Positions 34,605 to 43,517 are shown, counted from the stretch's first letter. The stretch is DNA of 64,000 bases from Microbacterium forte (GCF_031885415.1 NZ_CP116871.1:3348001-3412000), one strand, 5' to 3'. Numbers and translations are program-made. Notes: generated by a model from the sequence alone, not told the origin.

Positions 34605-35265
34605 AGGCGCCGAGCACCGGCAGCACCAGGCTGACAGCCAACGTGATCATGACGATCGCGATGAGGGCGTCGAGGATGCGCCATGAGCGTTCGGTGCGCA
34701 GCCAGCGACCGAGGTACCGGGCGCCGAACCCCAGCGCGGTGAACCACAGGATGCTGGCCATGATCGCTCCGGCCGCGAACAGCCAGCGATCCTCGCCGTG
34801 GGTGGCCGCGATCGATCCGAGCATCAGCACGGTGTCGAGATAGACATGGGGATTCAGCCAGGTCAGCGCCAGCGCCGTCGCGACCACCGGAGCGAGCGCA
34901 GTGCGCGTCGCGGTCGCCGTGGCAGGGCCGCTCGATCGGCCAGTCGCTCTTTCACCGACTGCAGGGTCGACCCGCAGCTGCTCGCCGCCCCGCCACGCTC
35001 GACGAGCCGCGAGGATCCCGTAGACCAGCAGGAACAGGGCACCCGCCCAGCGAGCGACGACGATGAGCCAGGGAGCCGCTGAGATGACGAATCCGAGTCC
35101 GGCGACGCCCGCGGCGATCAGCAGGGCGTCCGAGACGGCGCAGATGATGACGACGGGCAGCACGTGCTCACGGCGAATGCCCTGACGAAGGACGAAGACG
35201 TTCTGAGCGCCGATGGCGACGATCAGGGACAGGCCGAGGCCGAGGCCGGAGAACACGGGGAGCAT
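34603..35265 (-). CDS. lysE: LysE/ArgO-family basic amino acid exporter
   Basis: A 220-residue membrane protein with about six hydrophobic segments and the LysE-family N terminus 'GLGLGLSLIVAIGAQNVFVL RQ', followed by a variable hydrophilic loop and 'TWLNPHVYLDTVLMLGSIA', which is diagnostic for the LysE/ArgO exporters. It exports excess lysine or arginine. It is divergent from a LysR-type regulator of the LysG/ArgP type, the classic arrangement in Corynebacterium. The ATG is at 35263-35265. Confidence 0.93.
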   Translation of the reverse strand: MLPVFSGLGLGLSLIVAIGAQNVFVLRQGIRREHVLPVVIICAVSDALLIAAGVAGLGFVISAAPWLIVVARWAGALFLLVYGILAARRAWRGGEQLRVDPAVGERATGRSSGPATATATRTALAPVVATALALTWLNPHVYLDTVLMLGSIAATHGEDRWLFAAGAIMASILWFTALGFGARYLGRWLRTERSWRILDALIAIVMITLAVSLVLPVLGA

Positions 35266-35319
35266 GATCCCACGCTAGGTCCGAGTCGACATCAACACCA
35301 GTTCGTATTCCTTGTCTAC

Positions 35320-35336
35320 CATTAGCATCGCTAATG
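35320..35336. promoter_or_regulatory. palindrome in lysE-lysG gap (LysR-type site)
   Basis: cattag-catcg-ctaatg is a perfect inverted repeat of the T-N11-A LysR kind. Its last base is the G of the chosen GTG start of lysG, so binding there would cover the regulator's own start region; this fits autoregulation plus activation of lysE. Confidence 0.6.
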
Positions 35337-36211
35337 TGAAGATCGACCCCGAACTTGCCGTCACCCTTGCCGCGGTCGCTGACGAAGGAACATTCGACGC
35401 GGCATCCCGCGCGCTGGGGGTGACCCCCTCTGCGGTGAGCCAGCGGCTGAAGAGCCTCGAAGAGCAGCTCGGACGCGTGCTCGTGGTGCGCGCCAAGCCG
35501 GCGCGCCTCACAGAGGCTGGTGAGTCGGTCGTTCGACTGGCGCGGCAGATCGCCCTGCTCGAACACGACGCCCTCACCGCGCTCGGTCTCGACGATGTGA
35601 ACGCGCCGCGCACCCGCATCCCTCTCGCCGTCAATGCGGACTCGATGGCGACGTGGTTCCTCAGCCCGCTGGCGAGACTCTCTGCGACGCACGAGCTCGA
35701 TTTCGACCTGCATCGCGACGACCAGAACTTCACGGCCCGTCTGCTCGAGTCGGGCACCGTCATGGGGGCGGTCACCAGTGAGGCGGAACCCGTGGCCGGA
35801 TGCTCCGTCTCGCCGCTCGGCGTGCTGGAGTACCACGCGATGGCCGCGCCCGCGTTCGCCCGGCGCTGGTTCGGCGACGGCGTCACGGCCGAGGCTCTCG
35901 CCGCCGCGCCCTTCGTCGACTTCGATCGACGCGACACGCTCCAGCATGAGTGGCTGAGCGCCATGGGCGTCGCTCAGCACGGGGTCCCCAGGCACTACGT
36001 GCCGGCGTCGCATGATTACGCGCTCGCCGTCCGGCTGGGACTCGGCTGGGGGATGGTGCCGCTGCTGCAGGGCGATCATGAGCTGGTGCGGCTCGGGGGA
36101 CCACCGCTGCGCGTCAGCCTCTACTGGCAGCAGTGGAATCTGCGGTCTCGGCTGCTCGACACCATCGCCGCCGAGGTCGCGGACGAGGCTCGGCGGGTGC
36201 TGTCGCGCTGA
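35336..36211 (+). CDS. lysG: LysR-type regulator, LysG/ArgP family
   Basis: A 291-residue LysR-type regulator with an N-terminal winged HTH ('DEGTFDAASRALGVTPSAVS' then 'QRLKSLEEQLGRVLVVRAKP') and a C-terminal ligand-binding domain. In the LysG/ArgP group it senses intracellular lysine/arginine and activates the divergent exporter gene. I prefer the GTG at 35336, which begins 'KIDPELAVTLAAVADEG' as family members do. A TTG at 35312 in the same frame would place the palindrome inside the coding region. No good ribosome binding site is present, so a leaderless mRNA is possible. Confidence 0.9.
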   Translation: MKIDPELAVTLAAVADEGTFDAASRALGVTPSAVSQRLKSLEEQLGRVLVVRAKPARLTEAGESVVRLARQIALLEHDALTALGLDDVNAPRTRIPLAVNADSMATWFLSPLARLSATHELDFDLHRDDQNFTARLLESGTVMGAVTSEAEPVAGCSVSPLGVLEYHAMAAPAFARRWFGDGVTAEALAAAPFVDFDRRDTLQHEWLSAMGVAQHGVPRHYVPASHDYALAVRLGLGWGMVPLLQGDHELVRLGGPPLRVSLYWQQWNLRSRLLDTIAAEVADEARRVLSR

Positions 36212-36447
36212 CGGCAGGATCCGTCGAGGGTGAGTTCGGGCACGACAACCAGCCGATCGGTTCTCGATCATCACAGACATTCAGTCATGAAATACCGATG
36301 TGGACGCCTGATCGTGATCACAGACCCCTTGAAATAAGACATTCCTTGGACAAAGCTGACGGGAACGACATGAACACTCGGATGCGGGCCGCAGAAGGGC
36401 GGCCATCCCCAGCATCTGCGGTTCATGAATTCCTGAGGGGGAATGTC
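36212..36447 (+). promoter_or_regulatory. leader region upstream of the SipW/TasA-like operon
   Basis: A 236-base stretch with lower GC than its surroundings and no gene. tcacagac occurs at 36273-36280 and again at 36318-36325, preceded by gatca-type sequence both times, a possible regulator repeat. ttgaaa (36329-36334) is a possible -35 but I see no matching -10. GAGGGGG at 36435-36441 is the ribosome binding site of the next gene. Confidence 0.35.
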
Positions 36448-37071
36448 ATGGCTGAGAAGGATACGCAACGCAAAGTTCTGGCAGTTCTGGCCGGTGGGCT
36501 GGTGCTCGGCGTAGGGATCGGGGTGACGCTCGCGGCCTGGAACGATTCGGAGTTCGCGACCGGCACGTTCACCGCAGGCTCGTTCAACCTCGAGGGCTCG
36601 ACGACGAGTGCCACGACCGGATATGCCAACCACAACGTCGACCTGGGGCAGACGGCCGCAGCGCTCGTCTTCGAGCTGCCGGCTGTCGCATCGTCGATGT
36701 CGCCGGGCGACGTCGTCTACGCGCCGTTCTGGGTGCGGCTCGACAGCACCACCACGAACAGCGCCACGCTCGTCCCGTCGGGGATCACCGCGGGAACGGG
36801 CGGAAACGAGGCGAACCTCTCGTACACGGTCACAGCGATCGACGCGGGTGATGCGTGTGATGCCACCGCAGCAGGGACGGTCGTCGCGTCGGGAACGACA
36901 CTCAGCGCTCAGACCGGAGCCACCTCGGTTCCGCTGACCGAGGGCACCCCGGCAGGGACCGCGGGAACGCCCGTTCAGCTGTGCTTCGCGGTGACAGCCG
37001 GTGCCGGTCTCACGCAGGGTGCGACCGCGACCGCGACATGGGAGTTCACGGCCACCTCGACTGCGGACTGA
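36448..37071 (+). CDS. SipW-dependent (TasA/camelysin-like) exported protein 1
   Basis: A 207-residue protein with a SipW-type signal: basic start, hydrophobic core 'VLAVLAGGLVLGVGIGVTL', then 'AAWNDSEFATGTFTAGSFNL'. That 'xWNDSExxxGxFTAGxF' stretch is the hallmark of TasA/camelysin-family proteins processed by SipW signal peptidases. The mature part is rich in Thr, Gly and beta-branched residues with two widely spaced Cys ('AGDACDAT' and 'PVQLCFAVTA') that could form a disulphide. It likely forms surface fibres or an extracellular matrix component. ATG 36448 has a strong binding site; an ATG at 36370 in frame lacks one. Followed by a paralogue after 2 bases. Confidence 0.82.
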   Translation: MAEKDTQRKVLAVLAGGLVLGVGIGVTLAAWNDSEFATGTFTAGSFNLEGSTTSATTGYANHNVDLGQTAAALVFELPAVASSMSPGDVVYAPFWVRLDSTTTNSATLVPSGITAGTGGNEANLSYTVTAIDAGDACDATAAGTVVASGTTLSAQTGATSVPLTEGTPAGTAGTPVQLCFAVTAGAGLTQGATATATWEFTATSTAD

Positions 37072-37073
37072 TC

Positions 37074-37691
37074 ATGGCTGTCACCCGCAGAGGCGTGCGG
37101 GAGGCGAAGCGGCTGCTCTCCCGTCGGATTCGAGCCGTTCTCGCGGGCGGCCTGGTGTTCGGCGTCGGCGCGACCATGACCCTCGCCGCCTGGAACGATT
37201 CCGAGCACGGCAACGCGACATTCACCGCGGGGCGGTTCGACATCGTGGGTGCGACCGACGGCACGACGTTCTCGAGCCACCCCGTCGGCACTCCGGCAGC
37301 GCTGTCGTTCAGCGCACCGTTCTCGGCCATGGCTCCGGGAAACACCGTGTACTCGCTGTTCAGCGTGCGCACCGCGAACCCATCCGTCGCGGGCACGCTG
37401 CAGCTGAGCGTGACCTCGACGGCGGGAACCGGTCTCGGCACCTACCTGCGTTACGGCGTGCGGGCGATCGCCGGGACGACGTGCAACGGCACGACCTATA
37501 CGGCCGGCACCGCGGTCGTTCCCGACAACTCGCTGATGTCGGTCGTCGGCACCGGAACCCAGGCGGTCTCGGCGAACGGCGGGACGACGGTGAACTACTG
37601 CTTCGCGGTGACGTTGCCCGCTGCGACCGACAACGGAGCTCAGGGACTGACGGCGATCCAGACATGGCAGGTCGTCGGCACCTCCAGCTGA
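37074..37691 (+). CDS. SipW-dependent (TasA/camelysin-like) exported protein 2
   Basis: A 205-residue paralogue of the preceding protein with the same organisation: Arg-rich start, hydrophobic core 'AVLAGGLVFGVGATMTL', then 'AAWNDSEHGNATFTAGRFDI', and a Thr/Gly-rich mature part. Two Cys occur at matching places ('AGTTCNGTTY' and 'TVNYCFAVTL'), supporting a conserved disulphide. Two divergent copies side by side suggest a major and a minor subunit of one fibre. It starts 2 bases after the first copy's stop codon. Confidence 0.82.
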   Translation: MAVTRRGVREAKRLLSRRIRAVLAGGLVFGVGATMTLAAWNDSEHGNATFTAGRFDIVGATDGTTFSSHPVGTPAALSFSAPFSAMAPGNTVYSLFSVRTANPSVAGTLQLSVTSTAGTGLGTYLRYGVRAIAGTTCNGTTYTAGTAVVPDNSLMSVVGTGTQAVSANGGTTVNYCFAVTLPAATDNGAQGLTAIQTWQVVGTSS

Positions 37692-37730
37692 TGCGCGGGC
37701 AGAGCTACGGATGATGTCTGAGGAGGAACG

Positions 37731-38363
37731 ATGAGCGCACCCACGAGGCGGAGCCTGCGTGAGCAGACGGCGACCGTCGACGCGTCGCCCTCCGCGCCCG
37801 CAGCGTCGGCATCCGTTCCGAGGCGTTCGACCCGTCGAGGTCTCGGGCGCGTGCTCGCCGACGCCCTTCTCTGGCTCTCGGCGATCGCCGGCGTCGCCTG
37901 CATGGTGCTGGTCGTCGTGGCCCTCACGGCGAACATCACCCTCATCATGTTCCGCACCGGATCCATGGCGCCGACGATTCCGGCAGGCTCCGTCGCGGTC
38001 GTCCAGAGCGTCGCCGCCTCGCAGGTGCAGGTCGGCGACGTCGTCACCGTCGATAGGGCGGGCGACCTGCCTGTCACTCACCGGATCACGTCGATCACTC
38101 CGGGGTCGAACGAGGATGAGCGTGTGATCACGATGCGAGGAGACGCGAACGCAGCCGACGATCCGTACCCGTACACCGTGCAGACGGTGCGAGTCGTGCT
38201 GTTCTCCGTTCCGGGAATCGCCACCGTGATCGTCGCGATGGGCAACCCCTACGTGCTCGGCGGCCTCACCCTCGGCGCGACGGCCCTGGTCGTCTGGGCG
38301 TTCTGGCCGCGCTCGTCGAAGGATCGTCGCGTGCGGACCCACACGGCGGGGGCCGGCCGATGA
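37731..38363 (+). CDS. sipW: SipW-type (ER-type) signal peptidase I
   Basis: A 210-residue membrane signal peptidase. After a cytoplasmic Arg/Ala/Ser-rich tail comes a membrane helix ('IAGVACMVLVVVALTANITL') and the catalytic serine motif 'FRTGSMAPTIPAGS' (Ser78). The general base is His117 in 'LPVTHRITSI' rather than Lys, and 'RGDANAADDPYP' follows; this Ser-His-Asp arrangement marks the ER-type SipW group rather than the usual bacterial Lep. A second membrane helix is near the C terminus. Its neighbours carry SipW-type signals, so they are the expected substrates. AGGAGGAACG precedes the ATG. Confidence 0.9.
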   Translation: MSAPTRRSLREQTATVDASPSAPAASASVPRRSTRRGLGRVLADALLWLSAIAGVACMVLVVVALTANITLIMFRTGSMAPTIPAGSVAVVQSVAASQVQVGDVVTVDRAGDLPVTHRITSITPGSNEDERVITMRGDANAADDPYPYTVQTVRVVLFSVPGIATVIVAMGNPYVLGGLTLGATALVVWAFWPRSSKDRRVRTHTAGAGR

Positions 38364-38998
38364 ACCGGCGGGCCGCATGCGCGACGAGCGCCTCGGCGGT
38401 CGTTCTCGGAGCGCTTCTCGCGGGCCCTGCGTGGGCGTCGCCGTCCACGCAGGTGGTGCAGGGAGATGTTCTGCGGTTGGTCTCGGTCGCCGACTGGGAC
38501 GCTGCTTCGAGCCTGTTGCCAGGACAGCCAGTGCACTGGGACGTGACGGTGAGTGCGGAGGCGCCCGACCCGGGAGTCGTGGCGGTGGGCGTGAGCGCGT
38601 CGGGAGATGCGTCGCTCATCGTGGATGCCTACCGGTGCGAGCTGGTGTGGGACGAGACCGGCTGTGCCGGCGGCGTGGAAGAGCTGACAACCGGCTGGCC
38701 GATTCCCCGAGACGGCGCGGAGGTGGACCTCCTCGAGATGCCGGACACGGAGGTCGCGCACCTGAGGCTCGTCATCTCTCTGGCCGGCGACGACGCCGGA
38801 AGCACGCAGGTGCGGGTGCATGCGCGCGGCGCCGGGGAGTCGGCCGTGATCGGCCCGGACGGGGGACTCGCGACGACCGGCCTCTCACCGCTCGCGCCCT
38901 GGACGATCGGCGCGGCCATCGCCGTGGGCGCCGTCGGAACGTTGCTGTTCGTGGCGGGCCGCCGCCGTGTCCTCGTCGAGAGGGAGGACGGGGCATGA
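38360..38998 (+). CDS. exported protein with LAxTG-type sortase anchor
   Basis: A 212-residue protein with an N-terminal signal peptide (hydrophobic core ending 'LAGPAWASPS') and a C-terminal sorting signal: LATTG at residues 170-174, a hydrophobic helix ('WTIGAAIAVGAVGTLLFVAG') and the basic tail RRRVLVERE. LAxTG is the motif used by class E sortases of high-GC Gram-positives. The extracellular part contains a Cys pair ('AYRCELVWDETGCAGG'). It overlaps sipW and the next gene by ATGA. It may anchor the fibre proteins to the cell wall. No sortase gene is in the window. Confidence 0.78.
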   Translation: MNRRAACATSASAVVLGALLAGPAWASPSTQVVQGDVLRLVSVADWDAASSLLPGQPVHWDVTVSAEAPDPGVVAVGVSASGDASLIVDAYRCELVWDETGCAGGVEELTTGWPIPRDGAEVDLLEMPDTEVAHLRLVISLAGDDAGSTQVRVHARGAGESAVIGPDGGLATTGLSPLAPWTIGAAIAVGAVGTLLFVAGRRRVLVEREDGA

Positions 38999-39519
38999 CC
39001 GGCCGACGTGGGCGGCGCGTCCTCGCCGGCGTCGCGGGGGCAGCTCTTCTGCTGGGCATCGGCATGGCACCGTCGGCTCAGATGACCGAGGCGGCTTTCA
39101 CCGACAGCGACTACGCCCGGACGACCATCACCGCACTGCGTCTCGCTCCACCTCAGATCACCGGCTTCTCCTCGTGCATCCGGCCGCCCGTGCTGGGCGG
39201 TTCGTTCATGAAGATCGTCTTCCAGTGGCCGAACGCTGCGGCACCGTACTCGACCATGACATCGGCGAACGTGCAGTGGCGCGTCGGCACGACGGTGATC
39301 GCCCCCGTGGTCACGGGGCCGGATGCCCAGGGCAGGTACACGGCGGACATCACGACAGGATTGCTCTCGGGGCTGCTCGGGTCTTTGCTGGGCGCGGACG
39401 TCATCCTCGAGATGCGGACGACGTATTCGGGGTGGACCTCTCCCGGAGTCACCACAGCCACCTACAACGCTCCGCTGATCGCGGGCGCGCCGACCTGCAC
39501 TCCCGCCAACGGCGTCTAG
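38995..39519 (+). CDS. small exported protein of the SipW operon
   Basis: A 174-residue secreted protein. After an Arg-rich start and hydrophobic core comes 'SAQMTEAAFTDSDYARTTIT', again resembling the SipW/TasA 'xFTDSD' processing region, so it is probably a further SipW substrate. The mature part has two Cys ('FSSCIRPPV' near the front, 'GAPTCTPANG' at the end) and a Gly/Leu-rich stretch 'GLLSGLLGSLLGADVILEM'. Its function is unknown. Start ATG overlaps the LAxTG gene; its stop overlaps the convergent YqaJ gene by 4 bases, leaving no space for a terminator. Confidence 0.75.
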   Translation: MTGRRGRRVLAGVAGAALLLGIGMAPSAQMTEAAFTDSDYARTTITALRLAPPQITGFSSCIRPPVLGGSFMKIVFQWPNAAAPYSTMTSANVQWRVGTTVIAPVVTGPDAQGRYTADITTGLLSGLLGSLLGADVILEMRTTYSGWTSPGVTTATYNAPLIAGAPTCTPANGV

Positions 39520-40208
39520 TCGGCGAGAGCGAGCGCGCGGAAGGCGTCGCGCTCGCGAAGGTGCTCGCGGCGACTGGCGGCGGCCGCTGCCGCAGCATCC
39601 GCTATCCGGGTGGGCACCTGCATGCCGGTGGTTCGTCGGTACAGCTCGTCGATGAGGTCGGTGGCGAGGCCGACGAGCTTCGCGATCTCGCGGTCGTCGC
39701 GATCGATCCAGACGCAGCGGGGCTCATCGTGGATCGGAGCGAAGTCGACGTGCTCCTCCCAGACGAAGAGAGTGCGCTCGGCGCCGAGCACGTGCTGCTG
39801 CCACCAGATCTGGCGGAGGTAGGTGCGGGGGATGCCGCGGAACGCCTTGTTCGTGGTCTTGATCTCGGCGAGCTTCACGCGGCCGTCCGCGTCGACGGCG
39901 ATGCCGTCGGGGGTCGCCAGGTGCCGGTGCTCGACCTCGGCGCGGAACAGGGCGGACGACGGCAGGATGCCGTGGGTCGCCGCCACCCAGGCGGCGATCT
40001 CGGGCTCGCGGCGTCTCCCGTGATCGGTATAGGCGTTGCCTCCGAAGCGGGGGCCACCGCCGAGCTTCGAGTCGGCCGCGCGCGCGATCGACCTCTCGCT
40101 CGTGAGTCCGGCGACGTCCGTGGCGGTGATCCCGCGCGAGCGTGCCCTCATCCAGGCCACGCGGTCGCGGGAGTCCGCGACGATGCGAGCTTGGAGTTCG
40201 GGGGTCAC
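39516..40208 (-). CDS. YqaJ-family (PD-(D/E)XK) nuclease domain protein
   Basis: A 230-residue protein with the YqaJ/lambda-exonuclease-type core: 'RFGGNAYTDHGRRREPEIAA' with the conserved Glu, then 'ATPDGIAVDADGRVKLAEIK', giving the D...ExK metal-binding pattern, and 'YLRQIWWQQHVLGAERTLFV' with the family Gln. Such nucleases act in recombination and are common on phages, but here it stands alone with no phage genes nearby. Start is GTG at 40206-40208 with a weak binding site. It overlaps the end of the SipW operon tail to tail. Confidence 0.82.
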   Translation of the reverse strand: MTPELQARIVADSRDRVAWMRARSRGITATDVAGLTSERSIARAADSKLGGGPRFGGNAYTDHGRRREPEIAAWVAATHGILPSSALFRAEVEHRHLATPDGIAVDADGRVKLAEIKTTNKAFRGIPRTYLRQIWWQQHVLGAERTLFVWEEHVDFAPIHDEPRCVWIDRDDREIAKLVGLATDLIDELYRRTTGMQVPTRIADAAAAAAASRREHLRERDAFRALALAD

Positions 40209-40296
40209 CTATCGAGGGTAACCCCGGTCGCCGACTCTCCCTCCCGCACACGCCGCTCCGTGGCATCCCCCGGGCTCTCTCCGCGTCGGAAAGGGG

Positions 40297-41661
40297 TCAG
40301 CCGAGCTCAGGCCACCCCTGGGGGCCGAAGGATCCGGCGACGTAGTCGTCGAGCGGCACATCGCCCTGCCGCCACGCCTCGAGGATCGGGGCCACGATGC
40401 GCCAGGACTGTTCGGCGGCGTCGCCGCGCACTGCCAGCATCGGGTCGCCGTCCAAGACGCCGGACAGGACCTCGGCATACGCCTTGAGCGCACCCTCTCC
40501 GAGCTCGGCCGACAACGTGGCCCGCTCCAGCTCGAACGGGTCCTCGGACGCATTGAGGTTCAGCTCGAGGGACATCCGGTCCGGTCCCAGCGAGAACCGC
40601 AGCACCGCGCCGTCCGACGTGCCCGTGAGTCCCCGTGGCAGGTGGCGGACCGGACGGAAGCGCACGACGATCTCCCTTGCAGGCGTGCCGAGGGCTTTGC
40701 CGGAGCGGAGCCGGAACGGGATCCCCGCCCATCGGGCGTTCCGCACCTCGAACGTCGCCTCGGCGAGCGTCTCGGTCTGGCGGTCGGGGTCGACCCCCGG
40801 CTCGTCGACGTACGACGGCTTCGCCGCGCCGTCGATCTCTCCTGCGGTGTATCGGGCTCGACGCGACGACCCCGCGGGGTCGTCGCCCCACACCGCGGTC
40901 GCACGCAGCACCGCAGAGGTCGCGGCCCGGAAGTCGATCTCATCGAGAGTCGCCGGCTCCTCCATCGCGAGCACGGCGAGCACCTGCAGCAGGTGGCTCT
41001 GGATCATGTCGACCAGTGCGCCCGCTTTGTCGTAGTAGCCCGCGCGTCCCTCCAGCGCCAGCGACTCGTCGTAGACGATGTCGACCGACTCGATGCTCTC
41101 GGCAGACCAGAGCGGCTCGAGGATGCGGTTCGCGAACCGCGCCCCGAGGAGGTTGAGCGTGGTCGAGCGGCCGAGGAAGTGGTCGACCCGAAACACCTGG
41201 CTCTCGGGCACGAGGTCGGTCAACGTCCGGTTCAGCTCTTCGGCGCTCGCCTCGTCCGTGCCGAAGGGCTTCTCCATGACGAGCATCGCGCCCGCCGGCA
41301 GCATGTCGGGGGTGAGAGTCGCGACAGATGCCGCGGCCACGGCGGGCGGCACGGCGAAGTAGAGCGCGACCTGCCCGGTGCAGTCCTTCAATAGTGCGCG
41401 GAGGTCGTCCGGATGTGTGATGTCGGTCCGCGTGTACGTCACGTCCACGCGGGACGCGGCGTCCTCGGCATCCATCGACGCGAACGACGCGCGGACGACG
41501 GACTCGAGATCCGCGTCGGTCCACTCCTCGCGGTCGGCGCCGACGATGCGCACCGCGCGGGAGGGCTCCCGCGTCAGCAGCTGTCCCAGCGCGGGGAGGA
41601 GGAGCCGGGCGGTGAGGTCGCCACCGGCCCCGAGGATCACCAGCGTCGTCGCATCGGTCAT
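40297..41661 (-). CDS. zwf: glucose-6-phosphate dehydrogenase family protein (divergent)
   Basis: A 454-residue protein of the G6PDH family, which oxidises glucose 6-phosphate to 6-phosphogluconolactone with NAD(P). Nucleotide-binding N terminus 'LVILGAGGDLTARLLLPAL', 'MLVMEKPFGTDEASAEELN', and the active-site segment 'FRVDHFLGRSTTLNLL' (His161). Canonical enzymes read RIDHYLGK and GDLAKRK. Here the two substrate-binding Lys positions are Arg165 and Leu20 (Leuconostoc K182 and K21 equivalents, by my alignment). It is therefore divergent and may be an atypical or specialised paralogue. No tal, opcA or pgl genes flank it. The ATG is at 41659-41661. It is divergent from the GH15 gene with a 51-base gap. 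Confidence 0.82.
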   Translation of the reverse strand: MTDATTLVILGAGGDLTARLLLPALGQLLTREPSRAVRIVGADREEWTDADLESVVRASFASMDAEDAASRVDVTYTRTDITHPDDLRALLKDCTGQVALYFAVPPAVAAASVATLTPDMLPAGAMLVMEKPFGTDEASAEELNRTLTDLVPESQVFRVDHFLGRSTTLNLLGARFANRILEPLWSAESIESVDIVYDESLALEGRAGYYDKAGALVDMIQSHLLQVLAVLAMEEPATLDEIDFRAATSAVLRATAVWGDDPAGSSRRARYTAGEIDGAAKPSYVDEPGVDPDRQTETLAEATFEVRNARWAGIPFRLRSGKALGTPAREIVVRFRPVRHLPRGLTGTSDGAVLRFSLGPDRMSLELNLNASEDPFELERATLSAELGEGALKAYAEVLSGVLDGDPMLAVRGDAAEQSWRIVAPILEAWRQGDVPLDDYVAGSFGPQGWPELG

Positions 41662-41712
41662 GGTCTCACCGTATCCCGTCCACTCGACGGACGGTCGTGC
41701 CAGAATCGGTCG

Positions 41713-43506
41713 ATGCCCGCTCCCATCGAGGACTACGCCCTGCTCAGCGACTGCCGCACCGGCGTGCTCGTCTCGAAGGAGGGCAGTATCGACTGGCTCT
41801 GCCTTCCTCGCTTCGACGCGCCGTCGTTGTTCGGAGCCCTGCTCGGAGAGGCGAGCAACGGATGCTGGAGCCTGCGGCCGCTCGATGCCGCCGCGACCTC
41901 GCAGCGCCACTACGTGTCGGACACGTTCATCCTGGTCACCCGATGGGAGACGGCCGGCGGCATCGCAGAGGTGCAGGAGTTCATGCCGCTGCACTCCTCG
42001 CGCAGCGATGTCGTTCGCAGGATCGTCGGCATCGCGGGCCACGTCGAATTCGTCACCGAGCTGCGCCTGCACTTCGACTACTCCCGCAGGCTCCCGTGGG
42101 TGCGGCAGGTGGGCACGAGTGACGAGCCGGCGCTGCGCGCGACGGCCGGACCGGAAGCCGTGACCGTGCGCGGCGTGCGGCTCGTCGCGGAGGACCACCG
42201 GCACCGTGCGACGTTCACGGTCGCCGCGGAGGAGGTCCGTGACCTGACGCTCAGCTGGTTCCCCTCGCACGAGCACGCGCCGGCGGCACTCGACATCGAC
42301 GACGCGATCGCCGCCACGCGATCCTGGTGGCAGGGGTGGGCGAGCGGGATCCAGCACGACGGCGCGTACCGCGGCGAGGTCGTGCGGTCTCTGCTGGTGC
42401 TGAGGGCACTGACGAACAAGGACACCGGTGGCATCGTGGCTGCGGCCACGACATCGCTTCCCGAAGACTTCGGCGGCTCGCGCAACTGGGACTACCGCTT
42501 CGTCTGGTTGCGGGACGCCGCCCTGACGCTCGAAGCCCTCATCGCTCACGGGTTCCTCACCGAGGCGCACCATTGGCGGCGGTGGCTGCTCCGAGCCGTG
42601 GCCGGTGAGCCGAACGAGGTGCAGATCATGTACGGGATCGCGGGAGAGCGCGACCTCATCGAACGAGAGCTCACGAGTCTGCCCGGCTATGGAGGTGCGG
42701 CCCCGGTGCGGATCGGCAACGGCGCGGTCGACCAGTACCAGGGCGACGTGATCGGCGAGGTGCTCGTCGCTCTGGAGGCGGCCCGGATCGCCGGCCTCGA
42801 GGAAGGGGACTTCTCCTGGCCCCTCCAGCGGGCGCTCATCGAGCAGGTGATCGCCTCGATCCAGCGTCCCGACAACGGCATCTGGGAGATCCGGGGCGAG
42901 CCGCAGTGGTTCACGCATTCGAGGGTCATGATGTGGGCGGCGCTTGACCGCGGCGTCCGGGCCGTGCAGGAGCATGGCCTCCCGGGCGACGCCGATCGAT
43001 GGGCGGGCGTCCGTGACGGACTGCGGCGCGAGATCGACGAGCACGGAGTCGACGCGGACCACGGGTACTTCGTTCAGCACTACGGCTCGATCGAGGTGGA
43101 TGCGTCGCTGCTCGTGCTGCCTCAGGTGGGGTTCTGCGACCCTGACGATCCGCGGATGCTGCGAACGGTGGAGCAGATCGAGCGCACCCTGCTCACCGAC
43201 GGATTCCTCCGCCGCTACCGCACGGAGTCGGGTGTGGACGGGCTCGACGGCGATGAGCATCCCTTCATCGCGTGCAGCTTCTGGCTGGTCGAGCAGTATA
43301 CGACGAGTGGCCGTGTCGACGAGGCGCGCGATCTGATGGAGCGGTTGATGGGGATGACGAACGACCTCGGACTGCTGTCGGAGGAGTACGACGTCGCGAA
43401 CGCGCGGCAGGCCGGCAACACCCCGCAGGCGCTCTCGCACCTGAGTCTCATCCGCGCCGCCGACGCGCTCGCGGGCCACGGAGGTCGCGCCGCGCACCGT
43501 CGGTGA
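41713..43506 (+). CDS. GH15-family glycoside hydrolase (trehalase/glucoamylase type)
   Basis: A 597-residue cytoplasmic protein of the GH15 glucoamylase-like family. N-terminal beta domain begins '[20 protein letters not shown]' and '[19 protein letters not shown]'. The (alpha/alpha)6 catalytic domain contains '[20 protein letters not shown]' and the catalytic-Glu region '[20 protein letters not shown]', with a second '[20 protein letters not shown]' segment. No signal peptide, so the substrate is intracellular. Mycobacterial enzymes of this architecture are trehalases, so trehalose or another alpha-glucoside is likely. Released glucose could feed the adjacent divergent G6PDH-like enzyme after phosphorylation; this link is only positional. 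Confidence 0.88.
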   Translation: MPAPIEDYALLSDCRTGVLVSKEGSIDWLCLPRFDAPSLFGALLGEASNGCWSLRPLDAAATSQRHYVSDTFILVTRWETAGGIAEVQEFMPLHSSRSDVVRRIVGIAGHVEFVTELRLHFDYSRRLPWVRQVGTSDEPALRATAGPEAVTVRGVRLVAEDHRHRATFTVAAEEVRDLTLSWFPSHEHAPAALDIDDAIAATRSWWQGWASGIQHDGAYRGEVVRSLLVLRALTNKDTGGIVAAATTSLPEDFGGSRNWDYRFVWLRDAALTLEALIAHGFLTEAHHWRRWLLRAVAGEPNEVQIMYGIAGERDLIERELTSLPGYGGAAPVRIGNGAVDQYQGDVIGEVLVALEAARIAGLEEGDFSWPLQRALIEQVIASIQRPDNGIWEIRGEPQWFTHSRVMMWAALDRGVRAVQEHGLPGDADRWAGVRDGLRREIDEHGVDADHGYFVQHYGSIEVDASLLVLPQVGFCDPDDPRMLRTVEQIERTLLTDGFLRRYRTESGVDGLDGDEHPFIACSFWLVEQYTTSGRVDEARDLMERLMGMTNDLGLLSEEYDVANARQAGNTPQALSHLSLIRAADALAGHGGRAAHRR

Positions 43507-43517
43507 TCCCGACCGAT

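Noticed and set aside
39516..40208. The YqaJ-type nuclease as evidence of a prophage.
   Set aside because: No other phage gene, integrase or recombinase lies nearby; its neighbours are chromosomal housekeeping and surface-protein genes.
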